Made by a program: the position numbers and the translations under genes. 13,270 bases of DNA, taken from Ilumatobacteraceae bacterium (lineage in GTDB: Bacteria > Actinomycetota > Acidimicrobiia > Acidimicrobiales > Ilumatobacteraceae). Below, in pieces: positions 1 through 6,648 of this stretch (positions are counted from its first letter, which is position 1; every line of letters starts with the position of its first letter). A model generated the notes under the pieces. It was given only the letters and a program-made list of their open reading frames with translations, made no database searches and was not told where the DNA came from. The DNA is taken from contig JALRJT010000166.1 of the NCBI GenBank assembly GCA_023254985.1, positions 1 to 13,270 on the forward strand. The letters run 5' to 3'.

Positions 1-279
1 TCCGATGAATTTTCGTGCGATGAGGTATGTGATGTAGGCGATCACTACACCGGCGGCGATCGTCACAACTGCGGGCACGGCAACGTCAATTGGGTCGATT
101 TCCTTCAGTCGTGTGCCACCTTTGAACCCGATAGCGAGCAAGAGATAGGTCGACAACAGCGAGGTCACCTGATCGGGAAAGCTCAGGTCACTCTTCAAGC
201 GCACGGCGACAAAGCCGAGGACGAACGCGAGGACCATTGGTGAAGTCAGGTTTTGTTGCGCGAGGTCAAGGGCACTCAT
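1..279 (-). CDS. sbtA: SbtA-type sodium-dependent bicarbonate transporter, N-terminal part (runs off left edge)
   Basis: Reading the reverse strand from the ATG at 279 gives 93 uninterrupted codons to the window edge, beginning MSALDLAQQNLTSP. The pattern TSPMVLAFVLGF, then a polar stretch with a SFPDQ segment, then LLSTYLLLAIGFKGG, matches the first two membrane segments of the SbtA/DUF897 family, whose members import bicarbonate with sodium across the inner membrane. A third hydrophobic segment (about residues 66-87) follows. Family members are several hundred residues long, so most of the protein lies outside the window; its PII-like partner SbtB, if any, cannot be seen. The start fits the family's usual N-terminus, and a TACAGT -10 box lies 8 bp upstream, implying a nearly leaderless mRNA. 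The gene is divergent from the ulosonic acid operon. Recognition rests on memory of the family, and the true substrate in this organism is unproven. Confidence 0.72.
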   Translation of the reverse strand, partial: MSALDLAQQNLTSPMVLAFVLGFVAVRLKSDLSFPDQVTSLLSTYLLLAIGFKGGTRLKEIDPIDVAVPAVVTIAAGVVIAYITYLIARKFIG

Positions 280-280
280 C

Positions 281-302
281 GGTGACGACTGTAGTTGTCA
301 CC
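281..302. promoter_or_regulatory. Imperfect palindrome in divergent promoter region (candidate operator)
   Basis: This 22-bp site has outer arms GGTGAC and GTCACC that pair perfectly, followed by further pairing of ACT with AGT; 9 of 11 positions per arm match. It lies 2 bp upstream of the sbtA-like start and overlaps that gene's predicted -10 box, so a dimeric regulator bound here could block it. It is about 40 bp upstream of the kdnB-like start. No regulator gene is visible in the window, so the role is inferred only from symmetry and position. Confidence 0.35.
288..293 (-). promoter_or_regulatory. -10 box for the sbtA-like gene
   Basis: TACAGT on the reverse strand fits TANNNT. Counting 7 bp from its last base places transcription start at about 281, two bases before the ATG at 279. 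No convincing -35 element is seen. It lies inside the palindrome at 281-302. Confidence 0.4.
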
Positions 303-331
303 GTGTTCGGATGGCACCCGATTTGCACAAC

Positions 332-337
332 TAGACT
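332..337 (+). promoter_or_regulatory. -10 box for the ulosonic acid operon, leaderless start
   Basis: TAGACT is followed by exactly six bases (GAAGGC) and then the GTG start at 344, so the expected transcription start coincides with the start codon. There is no Shine-Dalgarno sequence with suitable spacing, which agrees with leaderless initiation. No clear -35 hexamer is seen. Confidence 0.5.
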
Positions 338-343
338 GAAGGC

Positions 344-1477
344 GTGAACAAACCCGTCGCCGCGACGTTGGACACGGGGATCAAGTTGGTCCGCAACGTC
401 GGGAGCTTCAATTTCGGTCGAGGTGCGATCGCCGACCTGGCCGGCCATGTGGAATCGCGGAGGGTTTCCGCGAAGTCGACTGGCGCAGATGAGCGGGTGA
501 TCTTCGTGATCGACCAGTTCTTCAAAGGACGAAGCGACATCCTGGCGAGGCTGCCGAGGCGACACGACGATGTCGTGCTCATCGTGGACACGACGAACGA
601 ACCGACTACCGCCGGAATCGACTCCCTCGTTGCCGAAGTTCGCGCGGTTGGTGTGAGTGTGCCTGCAACGATCGTCGGGTTCGGGGGTGGAATCACGCTC
701 GATACGGCGAAGGCAATCGCAAACCTCTTGACCAACCCAGGAAGCGCAGCGGACTATCAGGGATGGGATCTCGTCAAGAATCCGGCCGTGCACAAGATCG
801 GTGTGCCGACGATTTCGGGAACGGGCGCCGAAGCAACCCGCACCTGTGTGATGACGAACAAGGCCACTGGCCTGAAGCTCGGGATGAACAGTGATTTCAC
901 GGTGTTCAACCACCTCGTCTTGGACCCTGACCTGACGGCCACCGTTCCGCGTGATCAATACTTCTTCACCGGAATGGATGCGTACATCCACTGCATCGAA
1001 GCGTTGGCGGGGAGCTATCGCAACGCGGTCGGTGACGCATATTCACACGAGACGATCAACTTGTGCCAGAAGGTGTTCCTCGGTGATGACATGATGTCGG
1101 ATCAGTCTCGAGAGGACTTGATGGTTGCGTCCTATCTCGGTGGGAGTGCGATTGCGACGAGTTATGTCGGCGTTGTCCATCCGTTCTCCGCGGGACTCTC
1201 GGTCGTGCTCGGCATCCACCACTGTGTCGCCAATTGCATCACGATGCGGGCGATGGAAGAGTTCTATCCGGAGGCATTCACTGAGTTTTGGACGGCCGTC
1301 GACCGCCAGGGTGTTGTCGTGCCAGAAGGTGTCGCGCGCAGCCTGACCGATGAGCAGTACAAGAGTCTTTACGACTCGACGGTCGTGCACTCCAAGCCAT
1401 TGACTAATGCACTTGGTGAGGATTACAAGAACACCCTGACCTTCGACAAGGTCGTCGAACTCTTCAAGATGATGTAA
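344..1477 (+). CDS. kdnB: KdnB-type iron-containing alcohol dehydrogenase (candidate ulosonate terminal-hydroxyl oxidase)
   Basis: A 377-residue protein of the iron-containing alcohol dehydrogenase superfamily. The nucleotide-binding loop GGGITLDTAKA is at 114-124 and TISGTGAE at 157-164. The four metal ligands are Asp212, His216, His279 and His293; their spacing (4, 63, 14) is the same as in E. coli FucO. Overall wording (MDAYIHCIEALAG, VVHPFSAGLSVVLGIHH) resembles Shewanella KdnB, which oxidises the C8 hydroxyl of Kdo to an aldehyde for the aminotransferase KdnA. The next gene is such an aminotransferase, 2 bp downstream, and NeuB and CMP-transferase homologs follow, which favours a sugar-acid substrate over a simple alcohol. 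The GTG start is chosen because a TAGACT -10 box sits exactly 7 bp before it. The superfamily and metal site are clear; the precise substrate, possibly a nonulosonate or an aldose precursor, is inferred. Confidence 0.8.
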   Translation: MNKPVAATLDTGIKLVRNVGSFNFGRGAIADLAGHVESRRVSAKSTGADERVIFVIDQFFKGRSDILARLPRRHDDVVLIVDTTNEPTTAGIDSLVAEVRAVGVSVPATIVGFGGGITLDTAKAIANLLTNPGSAADYQGWDLVKNPAVHKIGVPTISGTGAEATRTCVMTNKATGLKLGMNSDFTVFNHLVLDPDLTATVPRDQYFFTGMDAYIHCIEALAGSYRNAVGDAYSHETINLCQKVFLGDDMMSDQSREDLMVASYLGGSAIATSYVGVVHPFSAGLSVVLGIHHCVANCITMRAMEEFYPEAFTEFWTAVDRQGVVVPEGVARSLTDEQYKSLYDSTVVHSKPLTNALGEDYKNTLTFDKVVELFKMM

Positions 1478-1479
1478 CG

Positions 1480-2640
1480 ATGCCGGGATTCGAGGTCATC
1501 GGCGCCGAAGAGCGTGCAGAGGTTGATGAAGTCTTCGATCGTGGTGGAGTGCTATTCCGCCATGGATTTGATGCACTGCGGAACGATTGCTACAAGGTGC
1601 GCGAATTCGAACAAGCCTTTGCGAAAAGGATGGGTGTCGAGCATGCACTCGCCGTCACATCGGGCACTGCAGCGTTGCGAGTAGCGCTCGCAACGCTCGA
1701 TCTGCAGCCAAGTGATGAAGTCATCACGCAGAGTTTCACGTTCGTCGCAACCGCGGAAGCAATCATCGAATCTCGGGCAGTGCCGGTCTGCTGCGAAATC
1801 GATGAGACGTTCAACATGAATCCAGACGATCTCATTGCGCGAATCACTCCACGCACGCGAGCGGTCATCGTCGTGCACATGTTGGGCACACCAGCTCGAC
1901 TCGTCGAGATTAAGAAGATTTGCGACGATCGAGGAATCGTCCTCATCGAGGACTCCGCATGGGGGTGTGGTGGTTCGCTCGACGGCAAGCCGCTCGGCAC
2001 GTGGGGTGCGATGGGCACCTACAGCTTTGACTTCGCAAAGACCATGACGACCGGCGAGGGAGGCATGGTCGTATTCAATGATGCCCGACTCGCCGAAAAG
2101 GCGAAGGCGTGGCACGACCACGGCCACGAGAACAATCCTGCAGTTCCACGTTGGGAGGACACGAGGTCGGGAAGTGGCTTCAACTACCGAATGATGGAAC
2201 TTCAAGGCGCAGTTGGTCTCGCCCAATTACGCAAGCTCGATGATGTCGTCGCCCAGCAACGCCGGAACGCAGCAGCGATAACGGAGGCGATTGCTGACGT
2301 TCAAGGCATCGTTCCACGAGTCGAGCCGAAGGGCTCTGCAGGGACGGCAGATGCCGTCATTTTCGGCGTACGCGATAAAGATGCAGCGCTCTCGTGTCGG
2401 CGAGAATTGCTTGCGAGGGGGATCTCAACCAAGATCTTGCCCGAGGCGACGACGTGGCACTTCGCCGAGACCTGGGTTCATATGCCGGAACTCGTAGCGG
2501 CACATGGTGGAAATCTCACCGAGGCGTTTCCACGTTCACGCGCGAGACTTGAGGCCGCGGTCTCATTGCCGGTGTTCGTGAACATGCCCGAGGACTTCGC
2601 GGGTCGGGTTCGCGATGCATTGGTTGCAGCACTCGGATAG
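1480..2640 (+). CDS. kdnA: DegT/DnrJ/EryC1/StrS-family PLP aminotransferase, KdnA/SpsC-like
   Basis: A 386-residue fold-type I aminotransferase of the sugar-aminating family. SGTAAL at 61-66 binds the cofactor phosphate, Asp158 in IEDSAW pairs with the pyridine nitrogen, and Lys187 in YSFDFAK, followed by TTGEGG (190-195), is the Schiff-base lysine. These enzymes transfer an amino group, usually from glutamate, to a keto or aldehyde carbon of a sugar. Directly after a KdnB-like oxidase, the natural role is amination of the aldehyde that enzyme makes, as KdnA does when forming 8-amino-8-deoxy-Kdo; B. subtilis SpsC is the alternative comparison, since the later genes resemble spsA, spsE and spsF. 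The ATG lies 2 bp after the upstream stop with no obvious ribosome-binding site, suggesting translational coupling. Length is normal and all key residues are present. Substrate assignment is inferred from context. Confidence 0.82.
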   Translation: MPGFEVIGAEERAEVDEVFDRGGVLFRHGFDALRNDCYKVREFEQAFAKRMGVEHALAVTSGTAALRVALATLDLQPSDEVITQSFTFVATAEAIIESRAVPVCCEIDETFNMNPDDLIARITPRTRAVIVVHMLGTPARLVEIKKICDDRGIVLIEDSAWGCGGSLDGKPLGTWGAMGTYSFDFAKTMTTGEGGMVVFNDARLAEKAKAWHDHGHENNPAVPRWEDTRSGSGFNYRMMELQGAVGLAQLRKLDDVVAQQRRNAAAITEAIADVQGIVPRVEPKGSAGTADAVIFGVRDKDAALSCRRELLARGISTKILPEATTWHFAETWVHMPELVAAHGGNLTEAFPRSRARLEAAVSLPVFVNMPEDFAGRVRDALVAALG

Positions 2641-2649
2641 GACGAACTC

Positions 2650-3312
2650 ATGAACAGGGCTTTGATCTCGGTCATCGTGCCGACCTACAACCACGACCGG
2701 TTCATCGGTCGCTGTATTCGCTCGCTTTTAAACCAGACCTTTTCGCGTGAGCGCTATGAAATTATCGTCATCGATGACGGAAGCACGGACAAGACCCAGG
2801 CCGCGCTCGCTGGTTTCCAGAGCGACATCGTCTCGTTGAGGAACGAGTCGAACATTGGGCTTCCCGCATCACTGAACAGGGCGATCAGGCACTCACACGC
2901 TCCCTATATCGTGCGCGTCGACTCCGACGACTACGTGAATGAGCACTTCCTCAGTTTGCTCTATATGTTCCTCGCAGAAAATCGGACGATGGATGCAGTG
3001 AGCTGTGATTATCTCCTCGTCAGCGATTCCGAAGAAATCATCGCGCGCAAGAATTGCCTCGAGGAACCAATCGCATGTGGAATCATGTTCCGAACCGATC
3101 AGTTGATCGATATCGGCCTCTACGACGAGACGTTCCTGCTACACGAGGATCGCGACTTGCGCTATCGGTTCTTACAGAAGCACTCGATCCATCGCATCGA
3201 GTTGCCGATGTATCGCTATCGACGGCACGACTCCAACATCACCAATGATGGAGCAGCTGACGAATTGCACATCGCTCGATTGATCGAAAAACACGGCGAG
3301 GGGGCCAAGTAA
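2650..3312 (+). CDS. Small GT2-family glycosyltransferase
   Basis: A 220-residue GT-A fold glycosyltransferase. The start ISVIVPTYNHDRFI (6-19) and IDDGST (41-46) form the nucleotide-binding half, DSDD at 91-94 is the metal-binding DXD-type motif, and HEDRDLRYRF at 165-174 carries the usual acidic catalytic region. A terminal YRYRRHDSNIT segment (188-198) is common in family 2 enzymes acting on polysaccharides. There is no membrane segment, so it is cytosolic or peripheral. It starts 9 bp after the aminotransferase and its TAA overlaps the next ATG (TAATG), so it belongs to the same operon. B. subtilis SpsA is a comparable gene in a similar setting. GT2 enzymes generally use UDP-, dTDP- or GDP-sugars rather than CMP-sugars, so whether it transfers the ulosonic acid made by its neighbours or another residue of the same glycan is open. 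Confidence 0.85.
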   Translation: MNRALISVIVPTYNHDRFIGRCIRSLLNQTFSRERYEIIVIDDGSTDKTQAALAGFQSDIVSLRNESNIGLPASLNRAIRHSHAPYIVRVDSDDYVNEHFLSLLYMFLAENRTMDAVSCDYLLVSDSEEIIARKNCLEEPIACGIMFRTDQLIDIGLYDETFLLHEDRDLRYRFLQKHSIHRIELPMYRYRRHDSNITNDGAADELHIARLIEKHGEGAK

Positions 3313-4379
3313 TGCCGCGAAATGTGGTGCTCGGTCGTCGCACCATGACGCCAACGAGTCGCCCGTACATCATTGCTGAAATCGGTGTGAATCATGAGGG
3401 CTCTCTTGAACTTGCCAAGCGTCTCATCGAACTGGCCAAGGAGGGTGGGGCCGACGGCGCGAAGTTCCAGAGCTACAAAGCCGACACGCTTGCATCGAAG
3501 AACTCGCCTGCATATTGGGACACGTCAAAGGAAGCGACTCGTAGTCAGCACGAGCTCTTCCAAAAGTACGACAACTTCGAGCCCGAGGATTACGCGGAGC
3601 TAGCACGACATGCGGCGGAATGTGACATTGACTTCCTGTCAACTCCTTTCGATGATGCGGCAGTCGACTACCTCGAGCCACTCGTGCCGTTCTACAAGAT
3701 CGCTTCGGCCGACATCACCAACACCCCGTTGTTGCGCCGAGTGGCACGCACGAGGAAGCCCGTTGTGTTGTCGACTGGTGCGTCGAACATGGATGAGATT
3801 CGGTGGTCAGTGCAAACCTTGCATGAGGCAGGGGCGACCGACGTCGTGTTACTGCACTGCATCCTCAATTACCCGTGCGAAAACCGCAATGCCCACGTGC
3901 GAATGATTACCGGTCTCGCAGAGGCGTTTCCTGGTTATCTCATTGGTTATTCGGACCATACGGTTCCAGATCCAGACATGACCGCACTGGCCGTTGCATA
4001 TTCACTTGGAGCAGTGGTGCTCGAAAAGCACTTCACCCACGACAAGACCCTGCCGGGCAACGACCACTATCACGCGATGGATATGCACGACCTGCGTCGT
4101 TTCGTTGACCGAATGGCAACGATCGCGGACATCCTCGGCGAGGAATCGGCTAAGGCGCCAATTGCGACCGAAGACATCTCTCGTCTCAACGCTCGTCGCA
4201 GTATCGTGCTCGCACGTTCCGTGCGGAGTGGGCAGGTGCTTGCCGAGTCAGATCTCACTTACAAGCGACCTGGAACCGGAGTCGGCCCACAAGAGTGGGA
4301 CAGGGTAATTGGAATGTCTGTCACGAGGGATCTCCCAGACGACCACGTCCTCACGTGGGACGACCTCCGCGCTACGTGA
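3312..4379 (+). CDS. neuB: NeuB/SpsE-family ulosonic acid synthase (PEP-dependent aldolase-type condensation)
   Basis: A 355-residue protein with the full two-domain layout of sialic acid synthases. The TIM-barrel domain shows AEIGVNHEG (22-30), KFQSYKAD (51-58), FLSTPFD (108-114), KIASADITN (129-137), LSTGASN (153-159), LHCILNYP (181-188), GYSDHT (212-217) and EKHFT (238-242). A C-terminal SAF/antifreeze-like domain (about 295-352, with RRSIVLAR and YKRPGTG) normally reaches into the partner's active site in the dimer. Family members condense phosphoenolpyruvate with an aldose, usually an N-acetylhexosamine, to give a 3-deoxy-ulosonic acid. The stretch PGNDHYHAMD (248-257) replaces the GPDH...SL..P wording I expect in typical NeuB, suggesting a separate subfamily and perhaps another acceptor. 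The ATG overlaps the previous stop and has GAGGGGG 8 bp upstream; Met12 is a less likely start. A synthase is certain, the acceptor sugar is not. Confidence 0.88.
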   Translation: MPRNVVLGRRTMTPTSRPYIIAEIGVNHEGSLELAKRLIELAKEGGADGAKFQSYKADTLASKNSPAYWDTSKEATRSQHELFQKYDNFEPEDYAELARHAAECDIDFLSTPFDDAAVDYLEPLVPFYKIASADITNTPLLRRVARTRKPVVLSTGASNMDEIRWSVQTLHEAGATDVVLLHCILNYPCENRNAHVRMITGLAEAFPGYLIGYSDHTVPDPDMTALAVAYSLGAVVLEKHFTHDKTLPGNDHYHAMDMHDLRRFVDRMATIADILGEESAKAPIATEDISRLNARRSIVLARSVRSGQVLAESDLTYKRPGTGVGPQEWDRVIGMSVTRDLPDDHVLTWDDLRAT

Positions 4380-4386
4380 TCACTCA

Positions 4387-5145
4387 ATGACTCACGCCGA
4401 CGCAACGATTCAGGCGCGAACGGGCTCGTTACGGCTGCCGGGGAAGGTGCTCCGTGACGTCGATGGAAAGCCGCTCCTGCAGCGCCAGATCGAACGCATT
4501 CAATGTTCGGAGCGGATCGGACGAATCATCCTGGCGACGTCGGATCGTCCACAGGACGACGGGCTCGAAGACCTTGCTCAATCGATGGGGATCGAGTGCT
4601 TCAGAGGCTCTGAAGACGACGTCATCGGTCGCGTGTGCGGAGCAATGCGGGCCTTCGATGTCGAGATTCATGCCGAGTTCATGGGTGACAACTCGATTCC
4701 TGATGCACGCGTGATCGACCATGTCATTGATACGTTTCTTGCACGTCAGGATTCGGTCGACTACGTGACGAATGCGCTGAAGACGACCTATCCGCCTGGC
4801 CTCGAAGTTTCGGTCTATCGCTCATCAACGTTGTTCGACGCCGAATCAAAGACTATTGATGGGGATATTCGCGAGTATTGCGGCTTTCACATCTACACCC
4901 ATCCCGAGCGATATCGAATCCTCAATCTTGAGGCGCCAGAACATCAGCGACGCCCTCACTTGCATCTCGAAGTCGACACCGAAGAAGACTTCGAGGTGGT
5001 CGCTGCGGTCTATCGCCATTTCGGCGATTCAACCTCGTTCACACTCGATGACGTGGTGTCTTTTGCCGAAGAGAACCCCGAGCTCTTTGCGAAGAACTCA
5101 CGCGTCGAACGACGTTGGAAGCAGTATCGACTGGACGAGGACTAG
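4387..5145 (+). CDS. spsF: SpsF-type cytidylyltransferase (candidate CMP-ulosonate synthetase)
   Basis: A 252-residue protein of the SpsF/acylneuraminate cytidylyltransferase-like family. The N-terminal QARTGSLRLPGKVL (9-22) is the nucleotide-binding loop, GKPLLQRQIERI (27-38) the usual helix, GDNSIPD (100-106) stands where relatives carry a GDCPLID-like motif, and LEVDTEEDFE (194-203) is the late acidic motif. It would activate the NeuB product with CTP to CMP-sugar, as the corresponding enzymes do in sialic acid and B. subtilis sps pathways. An upstream ATG at 4309 in the same frame lies inside neuB; I prefer the ATG at 4387 because family proteins begin only a few residues before the QAR motif. 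It follows neuB by 7 bp. Its TAG stop lies in the CTAG that also ends the convergent amidase. The substituted middle motif leaves the exact nucleotide sugar uncertain. Confidence 0.8.
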   Translation: MTHADATIQARTGSLRLPGKVLRDVDGKPLLQRQIERIQCSERIGRIILATSDRPQDDGLEDLAQSMGIECFRGSEDDVIGRVCGAMRAFDVEIHAEFMGDNSIPDARVIDHVIDTFLARQDSVDYVTNALKTTYPPGLEVSVYRSSTLFDAESKTIDGDIREYCGFHIYTHPERYRILNLEAPEHQRRPHLHLEVDTEEDFEVVAAVYRHFGDSTSFTLDDVVSFAEENPELFAKNSRVERRWKQYRLDED

Positions 5146-6596
5146 GCGACGTCGCCGGTCAGCGGCCTGCGGTCACGCCACGGCATTGCATCCTCGAGCT
5201 GTGCAGCGATCGCAATCAGGATGTCTTCGCGACCATACGCCGCGACAAGTTGGATGCCGACGGGAATGCCTTCTGGTGTCCAGTGGAGCGGGAGGCTGAT
5301 TGCTGGCTGACCCGTGACGTTGTAGGCGGTCGTAAAGGCAACGAAGTCGCCTGCGACTCGCATTGGCTCCATTGGCGAAGTGTGGTTGTTGTGGATTGCA
5401 CCGATTGGAAGGGGAAGTTGGGCGAGCGTCGGCGTCACCAGAAGATCGAAACCGTCGGCCCACCACTGTTGAACGTTGCGACGGAACGTCGTCGTTGCGA
5501 CTATTGATTTCGCATAGTCGACTGCTGACATCGTTGCCGCAAACTTTCCCATCGCCCAGTTCATGGCTTCGAAGTCGTCGTCTGATGGGGATCGTCCAAG
5601 CAGCTGTGCAGTGGCTTCGATGGCGACCGCCATGTTCGTGCTCCACAGCGCACTGAATCGCGGGGGAAAGCTTGCGTCTTCGAGTGGCTTCGGCCATGAA
5701 GCCTCGACACGATGTCCGAGAGACGCGAGGACATCAACGACGCGACGCACGCCGATTCCACACTCTTCGTCGAATGGACCGGGGAGTGGTCGGTGGTCGA
5801 GGAAGCCGATTCGCAATGACTGTGGTGGAGTGCGAAGCTCATCGAGATAGGGACGGCTGGGCCGAGGTGCGATGACTTTGTCGCCGATTCCAGGACCATG
5901 GGTAACGTCGAGGAGCACTGCGCTGTCACGCACCGTGCGCGTAACGACGTGCTCGACTCCGAGATTTGTCTCGTCACGGTTTGGGGCGGCTGAAATTCGG
6001 CCCTGACTCACTTTCAGGCCGACGAGGCCGCAGCATGATGCGGGGATGCGAATCGAGCCACCTCCGTCACTTGCATGTGCGGCAGGCACGATTCCTGCGG
6101 CCACTGCCGCGGCACTTCCGCCGCTGGATCCACCGGACGTTCGTGTGAGGTCGTATGGGTTACGTGTCGGGCCCCACGCCTCCGGCTCAGTGACGGGAAC
6201 GCTCCCAAATTCGGGGCTCGATCCGCGTCCGAAGATGTTGAGTCCCGCAGCGACATAGCGCTGGACGAGTTCGGTGGAGTAGTCGGTGATGAAGTTCGCG
6301 TCACGAAGTGCGCGGTTTCCATTGGAGATTGGCGTGCCAGTGAGTGCTGCGTGCAGATCCTTCAAGATGAACGGAACCCCGCGCAAAGGAGCGTCAGGGG
6401 CGGATTCGAGTTGGCGAGCGCGATCGCGTGCACGGTCCGCCCACTGATAATTGATGGCATTCACCGCACCATTGAGCTGTTCGGTTCGGTCGAGTGTGGC
6501 TTGGAGGAGTTCGCTTGGCGTTACTTGGTTGGTGCGTACGAGTTCGGCTTGCGCAACCGCGTCCATCCACTGCGTTTCACGAGCCAGCGATGCCAT
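5142..6596 (-). CDS. Amidase-signature family hydrolase, NylA-like
   Basis: A 484-residue amidase-signature enzyme. The Ser-cisSer-Lys triad is Lys79 (in FILKDL), Ser157 (in TSGGSSGGS) and Ser181 (in SDGGGSIRIPAS); spacings of 78 and 24 equal those I recall for 6-aminohexanoate cyclic dimer hydrolase NylA, as does the DGGGS wording in place of the more common DTGGS. It hydrolyses a carbon-nitrogen amide bond in the cytoplasm; the substrate cannot be read from sequence. It is not GatA by context, since no gatB or gatC is nearby. A TTG at 6632 would add 12 residues, but the ATG at 6596 is preferred: GAGGGGG lies at good spacing just upstream, and the added residues do not resemble the family. 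It converges on the ulosonic acid operon and is divergent from the MFS exporter gene. Confidence 0.87.
   Translation of the reverse strand: MASLARETQWMDAVAQAELVRTNQVTPSELLQATLDRTEQLNGAVNAINYQWADRARDRARQLESAPDAPLRGVPFILKDLHAALTGTPISNGNRALRDANFITDYSTELVQRYVAAGLNIFGRGSSPEFGSVPVTEPEAWGPTRNPYDLTRTSGGSSGGSAAAVAAGIVPAAHASDGGGSIRIPASCCGLVGLKVSQGRISAAPNRDETNLGVEHVVTRTVRDSAVLLDVTHGPGIGDKVIAPRPSRPYLDELRTPPQSLRIGFLDHRPLPGPFDEECGIGVRRVVDVLASLGHRVEASWPKPLEDASFPPRFSALWSTNMAVAIEATAQLLGRSPSDDDFEAMNWAMGKFAATMSAVDYAKSIVATTTFRRNVQQWWADGFDLLVTPTLAQLPLPIGAIHNNHTSPMEPMRVAGDFVAFTTAYNVTGQPAISLPLHWTPEGIPVGIQLVAAYGREDILIAIAAQLEDAMPWRDRRPLTGDVA
5145..5156. other. 12-bp perfect palindrome at the convergent gene ends
   Basis: GGCGACGTCGCC is fully self-complementary and begins at the last base of the cytidylyltransferase stop codon, within the final codons of the amidase. 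It could weakly slow polymerase in either direction, but it has no loop and no T-tract, so I do not call it a terminator. Confidence 0.25.
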
Positions 6597-6633
6597 TGGT
6601 TTCCCCCTCTTCATTCCTTGCTGATCGCTCAAT

Positions 6634-6639
6634 TAGGGT
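6634..6639 (+). promoter_or_regulatory. -10 box for the MFS exporter/oxidoreductase pair
   Basis: TAGGGT ends 9 bp before the GTG at 6649; transcription would begin at about 6646, leaving a three-base leader. It sits in the 52-bp gap between divergent genes. No clear -35 element is seen. Confidence 0.35.
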
Positions 6640-6648
6640 TGATTTCCT

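Noticed and set aside
266..991. Long open frame on the reverse strand opposite the KdnB-like gene (241 residues)
   Set aside because: It is low-complexity Arg/His-rich shadow sequence typical of antisense frames in GC-rich genes. The region is covered by the dehydrogenase with a full metal site, and the frame's left end overlaps the real SbtA-like start.
1552..2226. Long reverse-strand frame opposite the aminotransferase (224 residues)
   Set aside because: No recognisable motif; the forward strand holds a complete PLP enzyme with the conserved lysine.
3312..4379. Reading the synthase as KdsA or DAHP synthase
   Set aside because: The AEIGVNHEG start, GYSDHT motif and C-terminal SAF domain are NeuB-family traits not found in KdsA.
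4309..4386. Upstream ATG giving 26 extra residues to the cytidylyltransferase
   Set aside because: It would overlap neuB by 71 bp, and family proteins start just before the QAR nucleotide-binding motif, which fits the ATG at 4387.
6597..6632. TTG start giving 12 extra residues to the amidase
   Set aside because: The ATG at 6596 has a strong GAGGGGG ribosome-binding site at proper spacing and fits family N-termini better.
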